DNA from: Methylobacterium sp. FF17
GTDB taxonomy: Bacteria > Pseudomonadota > Alphaproteobacteria > Rhizobiales > Beijerinckiaceae
Direction of reading: 5' to 3'
Assembly: GCF_025813715.1 (NCBI RefSeq)
Contig: NZ_CP107532.1
Location: 434,001-498,000, forward strand
DNA: 64,000 bases
A program made the position numbers and the translations under genes. The notes below the pieces were generated by a model. That model saw only the letters and a program-made list of their open reading frames with translations. It did not search any database and was not told the DNA's origin. Shown here piece after piece: positions 25,673-34,683 of the stretch; the first letter of the stretch is position 1; each line of letters begins with the position of its first letter.

Positions 25673-27222
25673 ACGCGCACGCACCCTTCTCCTTCGCGCG
25701 TCCCGACTCCGACCGCATCGTCGTGATCGGGGCCGGCATCGCCGGTCTCGCCACGGCCCTGCGGCTCGCGCCGCGCCCCGTCACCCTGGTCACCGCCGCC
25801 CCCCTCGGCATCGGGACCGCCACGGGCTGGGCGCAGGGCGGCATCGCCGCCGCCATCGGCGCGGACGACGACCCCGAACTGCACGCCGCCGACACCCTGG
25901 CGGCCGGCGCCGGGCTGACGGAGACCGATGTCGCCGCCCGCGTGGCCGCCGCCGGGCCCGGACTGATCGACTGGCTCGTGGGCTTCGCGGCACCCTTCGA
26001 CCGCGATGAAGCGGGCGCCCTCGCCCTCGGGCTGGAGGCCGCGCATTCGCGCCGCCGCATCGTGCGGGCCGGCGGGGATTCCACGGGCCGCATCGTCCTC
26101 GAAACCCTGGTGCGGGCGGTCGGCCGCACGCCCTCCGTCACGGTGCTCGTGGCCGAGGCGCGCGACCTGATGCGGGACGCGCGCGGAGCCGTGGCGGGCG
26201 TGGTCTGCGCCCGCGACGGCGCGACCTTCGCCCTGCCGGCCCGCGCCGTGGTGCTCGCCACCGGCGGCGTCGGCGCGCTCTACGCCTCGACCACGAACCC
26301 GCGCGGGGCCACGGGTCGCGGCCTCGCCCTGGCGGCGCGGGCCGGCGCGACCCTGCGGGACATGGAGTTCGTGCAGTTCCACCCCACCGCCATCGCCTGC
26401 GGCGCGGATCCGATGCCGCTGGCCACCGAGGCCCTGCGCGGCGAGGGCGCGCGCCTGATCGACGGAACTGGCGCGCCGGTCATGGCCGGCATCACGGGGG
26501 GCGACCTCGCGCCCCGCGATGTCGTGGCCCGCGGCATCTTCCAGGCGCGTGCGCGCGGCGCGGAGGTGTACCTCGATTGCCGGGGCGCCCTCGGCGACCG
26601 CATGGCCACGCGCTTCCCCACCGTCGCGGGCCTCTGCGCGGCGGCGGGCATCGACCCGCGCCTCCAGGCCATCCCGGTCCGTCCGGCCGCGCATTATCAC
26701 ATGGGCGGCGTGATGGTGGATGCGGCGGGCGCCAGCACGGTGCCGGGCCTGTTCGCCTGCGGCGAGGTCGCCTCCACGGGCCTGCACGGGGCCAACCGTC
26801 TGGCCAGCAACTCGCTCCTCGAGGCGATGGCCTTCGCGCCCTGGATCGCCGAGGCGGTGGCCGCCCTGCCGGCCCCCGCCCTGCCCATCCAGCCGCACGC
26901 CTTCGCGGAACCGGCAGCGGACGCCCTCGATCTCGGCCTCCTGCGGGGCGTGATGGAGCGGCAGGTCGGCGTCGTGCGCGAGGCCGAGGGCCTCGCCGAC
27001 GCGGTGCGCCACCTCGGTCCGGCGGCGCGGGCCGGCAGCGACGCGGCCCTGACCGGGCTGGCCATCGCGGCCTCCGCCCTGTCGCGGCGGGAAAGTCGCG
27101 GCGCCCATTGGCGCAGCGACCACCCGGCCCAGCAGCCGCCCCGGCACACCGAGGTGACCTGGGCGGAGTTGCGGGCGATGGCCGAGGCCGTCGAGCCCGG
27201 ACGGGACGTCGTCGCGGCCTGA
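25669..27222 (+). CDS. nadB: L-aspartate oxidase
   Basis: A 517-residue flavoprotein of the succinate dehydrogenase/fumarate reductase family that oxidises L-aspartate to iminoaspartate for NadA. FAD-binding [13 protein letters not shown] (about 19-31), the Ser/Gly loop [19 protein letters not shown] (active-site His region), GGVMVD and [15 protein letters not shown] (FAD/substrate Arg). Slightly shorter than E. coli NadB (540). Start fixed by the ATGA overlap with nadA. Confidence 0.96.
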   Translation: MNAHAPFSFARPDSDRIVVIGAGIAGLATALRLAPRPVTLVTAAPLGIGTATGWAQGGIAAAIGADDDPELHAADTLAAGAGLTETDVAARVAAAGPGLIDWLVGFAAPFDRDEAGALALGLEAAHSRRRIVRAGGDSTGRIVLETLVRAVGRTPSVTVLVAEARDLMRDARGAVAGVVCARDGATFALPARAVVLATGGVGALYASTTNPRGATGRGLALAARAGATLRDMEFVQFHPTAIACGADPMPLATEALRGEGARLIDGTGAPVMAGITGGDLAPRDVVARGIFQARARGAEVYLDCRGALGDRMATRFPTVAGLCAAAGIDPRLQAIPVRPAAHYHMGGVMVDAAGASTVPGLFACGEVASTGLHGANRLASNSLLEAMAFAPWIAEAVAALPAPALPIQPHAFAEPAADALDLGLLRGVMERQVGVVREAEGLADAVRHLGPAARAGSDAALTGLAIAASALSRRESRGAHWRSDHPAQQPPRHTEVTWAELRAMAEAVEPGRDVVAA

Positions 27223-27274
27223 TCCCGCGCGGCTCGATTCCGCGCGTCTCACCATTCTGAAAAAGGCAGCAGCC

Positions 27275-28138
27275 ATGCCCGACCGCACCGACCTCGCCCC
27301 CCTGCCCCGCCTGATGCTGGAGCCGATCGTCCGGGCGGCGCTCCTGGAGGATCTCGGCCGGGCGGGCGACATCACCACGGACGCGATCGTACCGGCCTCA
27401 GCCCGCCTGGAGGGTGTCATCGCGGCGCGCCAGGACGGGGTGATCTCCGGCGTCGATACGGCGATCCTCGCCTTCGGCCTCATTGATCCGGCCGTGTCGG
27501 TCTCCGTCGAGCGCGGCGACGGCGCCCGCGTGGCGCCCGGCGACGTGGTGCTTCGCCTCTCGGGTCCGGCCCGCGCCATCCTCACCGCCGAGCGCGTCGC
27601 CCTGAACCTCCTGTGCCGGATGTCCGGGGTGGCCACCGCCACGGCGTCCCTGGTGGAGGCGGCCCGCCCGCACGGCAAGGCCCGCATCGTCTGTACCCGC
27701 AAGACCACCCCGGGCCTGCGCGCGCTGGAGAAGCACGCCGTGCGGGCCGGCGGCGGCTCGAACCACCGCTACGGCCTCGACGACGCGGTGCTCATCAAGG
27801 ACAACCACGTGGCGGTGGCGGGCGGCATCGTCCCGGCCATCGAACGGGCCCGGGCCTATGCCGGCCACCTCGTCAAGATCGAGGTCGAGGTGGACACCCT
27901 GGAGCAGCTCGAACAGGCCCTGTCGGTGCGCGCCGACGCCGTGCTCCTCGACAACATGACCCCCGACCAGCTCGCCCGTGCGGTGGCGATGATCGACGGC
28001 CGGGCCATCGCCGAGGCCTCGGGGCGGATCAACCGCGAGACGGTGGGCGCCGTCGCGGCCTCCGGGGTGGACCTGATCTCCTGCGGTTGGATCACCCACT
28101 CCGCGCCGATCATCGACCTCGGCCTCGACGCGGTCTGA
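27275..28138 (+). CDS. nadC: Nicotinate-nucleotide diphosphorylase (quinolinate phosphoribosyltransferase)
   Basis: A 287-residue enzyme converting quinolinate and PRPP to nicotinate mononucleotide, CO2 and PPi. Motifs: LLEDLGRAGDITTDAI at the N-terminus, ERVALNLLCRMSGVATAT, CTRKTTPGLRALEKHAV and GGSNHRYGLDDAVLIKDNH (quinolinate and PRPP binding), IEVEVDTLEQ, LLDNMTPDQL, EASGRINRETV and the closing ISCGWITHSAPIIDLGLD. The gene lies 52 bp after nadB and ends the operon. Confidence 0.96.
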   Translation: MPDRTDLAPLPRLMLEPIVRAALLEDLGRAGDITTDAIVPASARLEGVIAARQDGVISGVDTAILAFGLIDPAVSVSVERGDGARVAPGDVVLRLSGPARAILTAERVALNLLCRMSGVATATASLVEAARPHGKARIVCTRKTTPGLRALEKHAVRAGGGSNHRYGLDDAVLIKDNHVAVAGGIVPAIERARAYAGHLVKIEVEVDTLEQLEQALSVRADAVLLDNMTPDQLARAVAMIDGRAIAEASGRINRETVGAVAASGVDLISCGWITHSAPIIDLGLDAV

Positions 28139-28470
28139 AGCGTTTTTCGGCGAAGACCGGGGACGCGAAGATCAGTTTCGCGCAAGCCACGGGGACCATG
28201 CGGGGTGCGGATCCCCGGCGGGCGGGTAGCCGCCGGGCCGGTACGGCGCCCGAGCGAAGCCCGGATCGGTCATTTCCGAGGCATCGAGCGAATCGGGGTC
28301 CGCCACGGTGTTGCCACGAAATCACGACGCCGGGGCAAGCGTCGCGGTGGCGTGGATAGAGCTTGGCTTTGAAGCGTGAGCGTTTACGTCTTGGGCAGAC
28401 TTCGCACCGTAACGTGCGTCAAGTTTTCCAGATCGTTTCCGCAAGTTTCGTTCGCCTTCGAGAGGCTCCG
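28139..28470. other. Intergenic region between nadC and the L,D-transpeptidase gene
   Basis: 332 bp without a credible gene. No strong terminator hairpin with a T run follows nadC. The last about 130 bp are somewhat richer in A and T and presumably hold the promoter of the L,D-transpeptidase gene, but no hexamer pair stands out. Confidence 0.5.
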
Positions 28471-29133
28471 ATGCGCCGTTTCGCCCCCGCCCTGACCGGG
28501 CTCGTCTGCGCGCTGGGCGCGTGGGCGTCGCCCGCTGCCGCCTACGAGATCGACCCCCTCACCCGCCAGCCGTTGGACAACGCCCTGGTGATCCGGGTGC
28601 GCCCCCAGAACGAGCCGGTGGCCCTGCCGACCGCGAACGCCTCCCTGCCGGCCGACCCCATGACCCCGGCCTCCGCCGTGCCGCAGATGTCGGCGATCCA
28701 GCGCGAGGAAGTCGCCTTCGCGGGCGGGTATGCCCCCGGCACTATCGTGGTCTCCACCGCCGAGCGCCGCCTCTACTACGTGCTGGGTGACGGCAAGGCC
28801 CTGCGCTACGGCGTCGGCGTCGGTCGCCCGGGCTTCACCTGGGGCGGCGTGCAGACCATCACGATGAAGCGCGAATGGCCGGATTGGCGTCCCCCGGCCG
28901 AGATGCTCCGCCGCCGTCCCGACCTGCCGCGCTTCATGAAGGGTGGCATGGAGAACCCGCTCGGCGCCCGCGCCATGTATCTCGGCAACTCGATCTACCG
29001 CATCCACGGCTCCAACGAGCCGGAGACGATCGGCACCGCCGTGTCCTCGGGCTGCATCCGCATGACCAACGACGACGTGGCCGACCTCTACACCCGCGCC
29101 AAGGTCGGCGCGAAGGTCATCGTCCAGCGCTGA
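28471..29133 (+). CDS. L,D-transpeptidase (YkuD/ErfK family)
   Basis: A 220-residue exported protein: signal peptide about 1-25 (cleavage near SPAAA), then a YkuD domain from about residue 85 (GTIVVSTAERRLYYVLGDGKALRYGVGVG). The active site is H-G-S-N... followed by SSGCIRM, where Cys is the nucleophile; many relatives have SHGC, so the His-to-Ser change before Gly is a known-type variation. It would form 3-3 peptidoglycan cross-links or attach proteins to peptidoglycan in the periplasm. Monocistronic, with a strong terminator right after. Confidence 0.93.
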   Translation: MRRFAPALTGLVCALGAWASPAAAYEIDPLTRQPLDNALVIRVRPQNEPVALPTANASLPADPMTPASAVPQMSAIQREEVAFAGGYAPGTIVVSTAERRLYYVLGDGKALRYGVGVGRPGFTWGGVQTITMKREWPDWRPPAEMLRRRPDLPRFMKGGMENPLGARAMYLGNSIYRIHGSNEPETIGTAVSSGCIRMTNDDVADLYTRAKVGAKVIVQR

Positions 29134-29160
29134 GCCGTCCCGAACCGAACGGATCCCAGG

Positions 29161-29188
29161 GGGGCCGGTGCTTGCACCGGCCCCTTTT
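29161..29188 (+). terminator. Rho-independent terminator after the L,D-transpeptidase gene
   Basis: An 11-bp perfect stem (GGGGCCGGTGC 29161-29171 with GCACCGGCCCC 29174-29184) with a two-base apex followed by TTTT. It separates this gene from the convergent DUF6460 gene ending at 29198. Confidence 0.9.
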
Positions 29189-29197
29189 CGCGTGGCG

Positions 29198-29545
29198 CTA
29201 CTTCGAGACCGCGAAGAAGCGCGACAGCAGCCAGAGCGGCACCACCACCACGGCGCCGGCCAGGATCCAGCGGCCGAAATCGTGGAAGGTGTCGAGGCCG
29301 AGGTCGATCAGGGCCCGGACCGCATCGTAGGCGTGCCAGAACAGCAGGCCCGGCGTGACGCCCAGGGTCGCCATCACGGCGCCCACCAGCACCGACAGGA
29401 ACAGGAGCTTCACGAACACGGCGGCCGGCGAGCCGCCGAGGAAGCGCCGCAGGGTCGAGCGGCGCTCGCGCTCCGGGAAGGGCGCGCCCGCATAGGGCTG
29501 GCCCGGATAGGGCGAGGGGCGGCGCGGATCGTGGTCGGCGGTCAT
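29198..29545 (-). CDS. DUF6460 membrane protein
   Basis: A 115-residue protein with a Pro-rich, charged N-terminus and two hydrophobic segments (about AAVFVKLLFLSVLVGAVMATLG and WILAGAVVVVPLWLLSRFF in parts), matching the small DUF6460 proteins of Hyphomicrobiales. LRRFLGGSPAAVFVKL is the recognisable core. The function is unknown. The ATG at 29545 was chosen because the frame upstream is low-complexity and basic. Confidence 0.8.
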   Translation of the reverse strand: MTADHDPRRPSPYPGQPYAGAPFPERERRSTLRRFLGGSPAAVFVKLLFLSVLVGAVMATLGVTPGLLFWHAYDAVRALIDLGLDTFHDFGRWILAGAVVVVPLWLLSRFFAVSK

Positions 29546-29810
29546 GCGAGGGTTCCTGAGGACGCTCCGGCCGGTCTCCCGCCGGCTCCGGTACGGCCCC
29601 TGGGATCTCGGGTGCCGGACCGCCTTTCTCAACCCGGGGAAGCCGGCGGAAGCGTGGCGCCCACGACACAGGTTGTACGAAACCGGATCCGCCCTCGGGC
29701 GTTAGGCGGTTTCCCAGGTGGCACGGATGGCACCCTTCCGTGCACGGTCCCATTCTGTGAGAAGCGGCCCGCACCTGCGGGGCCAGCCAGTTGATGAAAC
29801 GAACGGAATC

Positions 29811-30773
29811 ATGATCGACCACGCCCTCTTCGATCCGGCGATGATCGATCCGGAGACCAAGCGCCTGAACGCCGAGGTCGTGGCCGCCCATGCCGCGCAG
29901 GCGGATCCGTGGTCGATCCCGATGACGGAGGTGCGCGCCCGCCGCCGCCAGGGCACGCAGGCCTCGCCGGCCATGCCGCGCAGCGCCCGGGCCGAGACCC
30001 TGACGATCGACGGTCCCGCCGGCCCCCTCGCCCTGCGGGTGATCCGCCCGAACCCGAAGAAGTGGGCGAAGCTGCGGGGCGCCTACCTGCACATCCATCG
30101 CGGCGGCTGGGTCTGGGGCTCGGCCGACGAGCAGGATCCGTGGCTGGAACGGATCGCCGATACCTGCGGCTTCGTCTGCCTCTCGGTGGAGTACCGGCTG
30201 GCGCCGGAGCACCCCTATCCCGCCGCCCTGGAGGATTGCGAGGCCGCCGCCCTCTGGCTCGCCGGCCCGGGCAAGGCCGAGTTCGGCGTCTCCGCGCTGA
30301 CCATCGGCGGAGAATCGGCCGGGGCGCAGCTCGCCGTGATGGTGCTGCTGCGCCTGCGCGACCGGCACGCCCTGCCCCGCGCCTTCCGGGGCGCCAACCT
30401 GAACGCGGGCTTCTTCGACCTCGGCCTGACGCCGAGCGTGCGCAACTGGGGCGAGCAGCGCCTGGTGGTGAACACCGAAGACCTGACGCGCTTCGCCGAC
30501 GTCTACGTGCGCGACGGCATCGACCGGCGCCGGCCGGACGTGTCGCCCCTCTACGCCGACCTGAAGGGGTTGCCGCCGGCCCTGTTCACGGTGGGCACGC
30601 ACGATCCGCTCCTGGACGACACGCTCTACATGTCGGCCCGCTGGGCGGCGGCCGGCAATGGCGGTCACACCGCGATCTATCCGGGGGGGTGCCACATCTT
30701 CGTGCGCTACCCCGGCGCGATGACCGAGCGGGCGCTGGAACTCATCGACCGCTTCCTGATGGCCCTGGCCTGA
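29811..30773 (+). CDS. Alpha/beta hydrolase, hormone-sensitive-lipase family
   Basis: A 320-residue esterase-like protein with nucleophile Ser169 in GESAG, Asp265 in GTHDPLLD and His295 in GGCHIF forming the expected triad. The oxyanion motif reads HIHRGGW (about 94-100) where the family normally has HGGG, so the first Gly is replaced by Arg. YRLAPEHPYPAALED is the standard HSL/bacterial esterase segment. Soluble, no signal peptide. It would hydrolyse a short-chain or bulky ester; natural substrate unknown. The helicase gene begins within about 15 bp of its stop, so the two may be co-transcribed. Confidence 0.9.
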   Translation: MIDHALFDPAMIDPETKRLNAEVVAAHAAQADPWSIPMTEVRARRRQGTQASPAMPRSARAETLTIDGPAGPLALRVIRPNPKKWAKLRGAYLHIHRGGWVWGSADEQDPWLERIADTCGFVCLSVEYRLAPEHPYPAALEDCEAAALWLAGPGKAEFGVSALTIGGESAGAQLAVMVLLRLRDRHALPRAFRGANLNAGFFDLGLTPSVRNWGEQRLVVNTEDLTRFADVYVRDGIDRRRPDVSPLYADLKGLPPALFTVGTHDPLLDDTLYMSARWAAAGNGGHTAIYPGGCHIFVRYPGAMTERALELIDRFLMALA

Positions 30774-30787
30774 GCAAGCCCGCGTCC

Positions 30788-33301
30788 GTGCTGCCGGAGC
30801 GCTTCGCGACCTGGTTCGCGTCGCGCGGCTGGTCACCCCGGCCGCACCAGCTCGAACTGCTCGACCTCGTGCGCGGCGGCCATTCGGCCCTGCTGGTGGC
30901 ACCCACGGGCGCGGGCAAGACGCTGGCGGGCTTCCTGCCGAGCCTCACCGCCCTCGCCGGCCGGGCGCCCTCCCCGAAGGGCCGGGGCCTGCACACCCTC
31001 TACATCTCGCCCCTCAAGGCGCTGGCCGTCGATATCGCGCGCAACCTCGACGCGCCCATCGCCGAGATGGGGCTCGATATCCGGGTCGAGACGCGCACCG
31101 GCGACACCCCCTCGCACAAGCGCACTCGGCAGATCGCGCGTCCCCCCGACATCCTGCTGACCACGCCGGAGCAGTTGGCCCTGCTCATCGCGCACCGGGA
31201 GGCCGCCGATTTCTTCGCCACGCTCTCCTGCGTCGTCCTCGACGAACTGCACGCGCTGGTGACCTCGAAGCGCGGCGACCTCCTGTCCCTGGGTCTCGCG
31301 CGCCTGCACCGCCTCAGCCCCGGTCTGACCGCGATCGGCCTCTCCGCCACGGTGCGCGAGCCGGACGAATTGCGGCGTTACCTGGTGCCGCAGACGCCGA
31401 TCCCTTCCCCCTCCGCAGAGGAGGGCGCGGGGCCGGCGGCGATGGCCGAGCTCGTCGTGGTGAAGGGCGGTGCCGCCCCCGACCTGCACATGCTCGAGAC
31501 CGGCCACACCCTGCCGCTCGCCGGCCACACGGCCTGGCAGGCGATGCCGGCGATCTACGACCTGATCGGGCGGCACCGCACGGTGCTGGTCTTCGTCAAC
31601 ACCCGGCTCCAGGCCGAGTACACCTTCCAGGAACTCTGGCGCATCAACGAGGCGAACCACCCGATCGCCCTGCATCACGGGTCGCTGGACGCCTCGCAGC
31701 GCCGGCGGGTCGAGGCCGCCATGGCGGCGGGGCAGCTGCGCGCCATCGTCTGCACCGCGACCCTCGACCTCGGCATCGACTGGGGCGACGTCGACCTCGT
31801 CGTGAACATCGGCGCGCCGAAGGGGGCGAGCCGTATCATGCAGCGCATCGGCCGCGCCAACCACCGCATGGACGAGCCCTCCAAGGCCTATCTGGTGCCG
31901 GCCAACCGCTTCGAGATGCTCGAATGCCAGGCCGCCCTCGACGCCGTGGAGGCCGCCGCGCAGGATACGCCGGACGCCCGCCTCGGCGCCCCCGACGTGC
32001 TCGCCCAGCACGTCCTCGGCATAGCCTGCGCGGATGCGTTCGACCCGGTGCAGCTCTACGACGAGATCGTCTCGGCCGCCCCCTATGCCGGGCTGTCCTG
32101 GGAGGCGTTCGAGGCGGTGGTCGATTACGTGGCGACGGGGGGCTACGCCCTGCGAGCCTACGAGCGCTTCGCCAAGATCCTGCGCGGCGCGGACGGGCTC
32201 TGGCGGGTGCGCGACGCCCGCATCGCGCAGCAGTACCGGATGAACGTCGGCACCATCGTGGAATCCGCCAAGGTGAAGGTGCGCCTCGCGCGCGGGGTCC
32301 GCGGCAAGCCCGGGGCGATCCTGCCGAAGGGCGGCCGGGTGCTCGGCGAGATCGAGGAGGATTTCGCCGATACGCTGACGCCGGGCGACACCTTCCTGTT
32401 CGCCGGCGAGGTGCTGCGCTTCGAGGGTCTGTCCGAGGACGAGGCCCTGGCGACCCGCGCCGGGCCGGGCACCGACCCGGCCATCCCCTCCTATGCGGGT
32501 GCGAAGTTTCCGATCTCGACGTTCCTCGCCGCGCGGGTGCGGGCGCTCATCGCGGACCCCTTCGAGTGGGACCGCCTGCCCCGCCAGGTCTCCGACTACC
32601 TCCTGCAGCAGCGGACCCGCTCGGTGCTGCCGGGGGCTACCGGCCTGCTCGTCGAGACCTTTCCGCGCGCGGGGCGCTACTACCTGACGGCGTTTCCGTT
32701 CGAGGGGCGGCTCGCTCACCAGACCCTCGGCATGTTGCTGACCCGGCGCCTGGAGCGCGCCCGAATGCGGCCTCTGGGATTTGCCGCCAACGATTACGGC
32801 ATCGCGATCTGGCTCACCCGCGACGTCAGCGCCCGCATCGGCGCGGAGCCGGACTTCCTGGAGGGATTGTTCGCCGAGGACATGCTCGGCGACGACCTCG
32901 AGGCCTGGCTCGACGAATCCGCCATGATGAAGCGCACCTTCCGGCAATGCGCGGTCATCGCCGGGCTGATCGAGCGGCGCTATCCGGGCCAGGCCAAGAC
33001 CGGCCGCCAGGTCACGATCTCCACCGACCTCGTCTACGACGTGCTGCGCAAGCACCAGCCCGACCACCTCCTCCTGAAGGCCGCGCGCCAGGATGCGGCA
33101 ACCGGACTCCTCGACGTGAAGCGCCTCGGTATGATGTTGAGGCGCATCCAGGGGCGAATCATCCACAAGGCGCTCGATCGCGTCTCGCCGCTCTCCGTGT
33201 CCGTCATGCTCGAGATCGGGCGCGAACGGGTCTATGGCGAGGGCGCGGACGAGATCCTGGCCGAAGCCGAGGCGCAGCTGCTCGAAGAAGCACTGGGCTG
33301 A
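30788..33301 (+). CDS. Ligase-associated DNA-damage-response DEXH helicase (Lhr-type)
   Basis: About 837 residues. SF2 motifs: Q-motif/I with APTGAGKT, Ia YISPLKALAVDI, II DELH (a DEXH box), III LSATV, IV VFVNTRLQAEYTF, V CTATLDLGIDWGDVD, VI QRIGRANHR; then the Lhr winged-helix and DUF4011-like C-terminal part. The family acts with an ATP-dependent DNA ligase, an exonuclease and the phosphoesterase PdeM in DNA repair; here PdeM follows at once but no ligase is in the window. The frame has no ATG near its start; GTG at 30788 (VLPERFATWFASRGW) fits the family's beginning, with CTG at 30770 as an alternative. Confidence 0.9.
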   Translation: MLPERFATWFASRGWSPRPHQLELLDLVRGGHSALLVAPTGAGKTLAGFLPSLTALAGRAPSPKGRGLHTLYISPLKALAVDIARNLDAPIAEMGLDIRVETRTGDTPSHKRTRQIARPPDILLTTPEQLALLIAHREAADFFATLSCVVLDELHALVTSKRGDLLSLGLARLHRLSPGLTAIGLSATVREPDELRRYLVPQTPIPSPSAEEGAGPAAMAELVVVKGGAAPDLHMLETGHTLPLAGHTAWQAMPAIYDLIGRHRTVLVFVNTRLQAEYTFQELWRINEANHPIALHHGSLDASQRRRVEAAMAAGQLRAIVCTATLDLGIDWGDVDLVVNIGAPKGASRIMQRIGRANHRMDEPSKAYLVPANRFEMLECQAALDAVEAAAQDTPDARLGAPDVLAQHVLGIACADAFDPVQLYDEIVSAAPYAGLSWEAFEAVVDYVATGGYALRAYERFAKILRGADGLWRVRDARIAQQYRMNVGTIVESAKVKVRLARGVRGKPGAILPKGGRVLGEIEEDFADTLTPGDTFLFAGEVLRFEGLSEDEALATRAGPGTDPAIPSYAGAKFPISTFLAARVRALIADPFEWDRLPRQVSDYLLQQRTRSVLPGATGLLVETFPRAGRYYLTAFPFEGRLAHQTLGMLLTRRLERARMRPLGFAANDYGIAIWLTRDVSARIGAEPDFLEGLFAEDMLGDDLEAWLDESAMMKRTFRQCAVIAGLIERRYPGQAKTGRQVTISTDLVYDVLRKHQPDHLLLKAARQDAATGLLDVKRLGMMLRRIQGRIIHKALDRVSPLSVSVMLEIGRERVYGEGADEILAEAEAQLLEEALG

Positions 33302-33307
33302 CACGCG

Positions 33308-34057
33308 GTGACGCGCCCCGTTTCAGAGACAGAGGATGCGGTTTTGGCGCTCGGCCAGAGACTTGAGAAGACCATCCGGGCCCCCGGCCTGACGCTCGCC
33401 GGTGAAACCCTCGCCCTCGACCTCTGCGGCGGCCTCTGGCTCGCCCGGCACCGGACGCTCGTGGTGTCCGACCTGCACCTGGAAAAGGGCTCCGCCTACG
33501 CAGCCCGCTCGGGCCAGTTCCTGCCGCCCTACGACACCCGCGAGACCCTGGCCTGCCTGCACGAGGTCGTGGCCCGCCTCGACCCGGCCCGCGTGGTGGC
33601 GCTCGGCGATTCCTTCCACGATTCGCGCGGACCCGAGCGCATGGAACCCGGCGACCGCGCCATGGTGGCGGCGCTGCAGGAGGGGCGCGACTGGGTCTGG
33701 ATCGCGGGCAACCACGACCACGCGGTGAGCGAGGGCGTCGGCGGGCGCTACGCCGAGACCCTGGCGCTCGGGGGCCTGACCCTGCGGCACGAACCGAGCC
33801 TCGACGCGCCCGAGGGCGAGGTCGCCGGCCACCTCCACCCCTGCGGCAAGGTCGCGATGCGGGGTCGCGCCGTGCGCCGCCGCTGCTTCGTCACCGACGG
33901 GCGCCGCATGATCATGCCGGCCTTCGGCGCCTATGCGGGCGGGCTCAACGTACGCAACCCGGCCTTCGACCCGCTGTTTCCGGCGGGCTTCACGGCACAT
34001 CTCCTGGGGGACGGCCGCGTCTTCGCCATCGGCAAGGGGATGCTGAGCAAGGACTGA
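33308..34057 (+). CDS. pdeM: Ligase-associated DNA-damage-response endonuclease PdeM
   Basis: A 249-residue calcineurin-like metallophosphoesterase. Metal-binding motifs in order: SDLHLEKG (about 55-62), ALGDSFHD, AGNHDH, GHLHPCGK (D-x-H, GD, GNHD, GH-x-H). PdeM is the phosphoesterase partner of the ligase-associated helicase encoded 6 bp upstream. It starts with GTG and has about 40 residues before the domain. The tail (MIMPAFGAYAGGLNV) is conserved in PdeM. Confidence 0.93.
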   Translation: MTRPVSETEDAVLALGQRLEKTIRAPGLTLAGETLALDLCGGLWLARHRTLVVSDLHLEKGSAYAARSGQFLPPYDTRETLACLHEVVARLDPARVVALGDSFHDSRGPERMEPGDRAMVAALQEGRDWVWIAGNHDHAVSEGVGGRYAETLALGGLTLRHEPSLDAPEGEVAGHLHPCGKVAMRGRAVRRRCFVTDGRRMIMPAFGAYAGGLNVRNPAFDPLFPAGFTAHLLGDGRVFAIGKGMLSKD

Positions 34058-34079
34058 CGCGAGCCCCCGCGGCCCGGGT

Positions 34080-34517
34080 TCAGGCCGCGATCAGCAGCGA
34101 GGCTCCGGCCACGCCCGAGAGGACGAGCCGCAGACGCCCGAGCCAGACCGGGACGAGCCCTCGGCGCGGCAGATCCTGGTCCACGAGGCCCCAGGCCAGC
34201 ACGAGCACCCCGAGGATGCGCAGGTCCCAGGGGGCGGGCGCGGCCAGAGCCGCCCAGGCGATCAGCGAGGGCAGGATGGCGATGGCGTAGTCGGCGCCCC
34301 CCGAGTTCCGGGCGGCGGCGGCGCCCCAGCGGATCCCGCCGAGGAACGAAGCGATGACCGCCCCGTAGGTCGAGAGCACGAGGCGCGGGCTCAGGCCGAT
34401 GGTGCTGAGGCCCCCGTCGGAGCCGCTGACCGAGAGCAGGGCGAAGCCCAGGAACGGGATCAGCCCGGCGATCCCGAGGATCAGGGCGACCGGTGGAACC
34501 GTCGTCACGCGCGCCAT
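34080..34517 (-). CDS. DUF3429 membrane protein
   Basis: A 145-residue protein with four to five hydrophobic segments and the FLGGIRWG motif that marks DUF3429 proteins (about 70-77). Likely integral to the inner membrane; no function known. The start at 34517 is chosen because GGAGAG lies four bases upstream; two in-frame ATGs further upstream (34532, 34562) have no such site. It converges on pdeM. Confidence 0.85.
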   Translation of the reverse strand: MARVTTVPPVALILGIAGLIPFLGFALLSVSGSDGGLSTIGLSPRLVLSTYGAVIASFLGGIRWGAAAARNSGGADYAIAILPSLIAWAALAAPAPWDLRILGVLVLAWGLVDQDLPRRGLVPVWLGRLRLVLSGVAGASLLIAA

Positions 34518-34683
34518 CGACTCTCCGGTCATCAAGGCCACCCGGAGGGGCGGCAGGGGCATCGAAATCCCGGCACGGGTTCGCGCGCAGCGCCCCCGTC
34601 CGGTCCATCAACGCCGATGGCGGCCTCTTCGCTGCGTCGCACGAAGGTGGCAGAAGCCCGCAGGCGCGCGCGGCGCCCCCGGT

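Noticed and set aside
28110..28325. Minus-strand small frame after nadC
   Set aside because: Basic, low-complexity sequence overlapping the nadC end, with no start signal or family resemblance.
29909..30787. Upstream extension of the helicase frame
   Set aside because: It overlaps the esterase gene out of frame and reads as Arg/Gly/Pro-rich noise; the helicase family starts near VLPERFATW.
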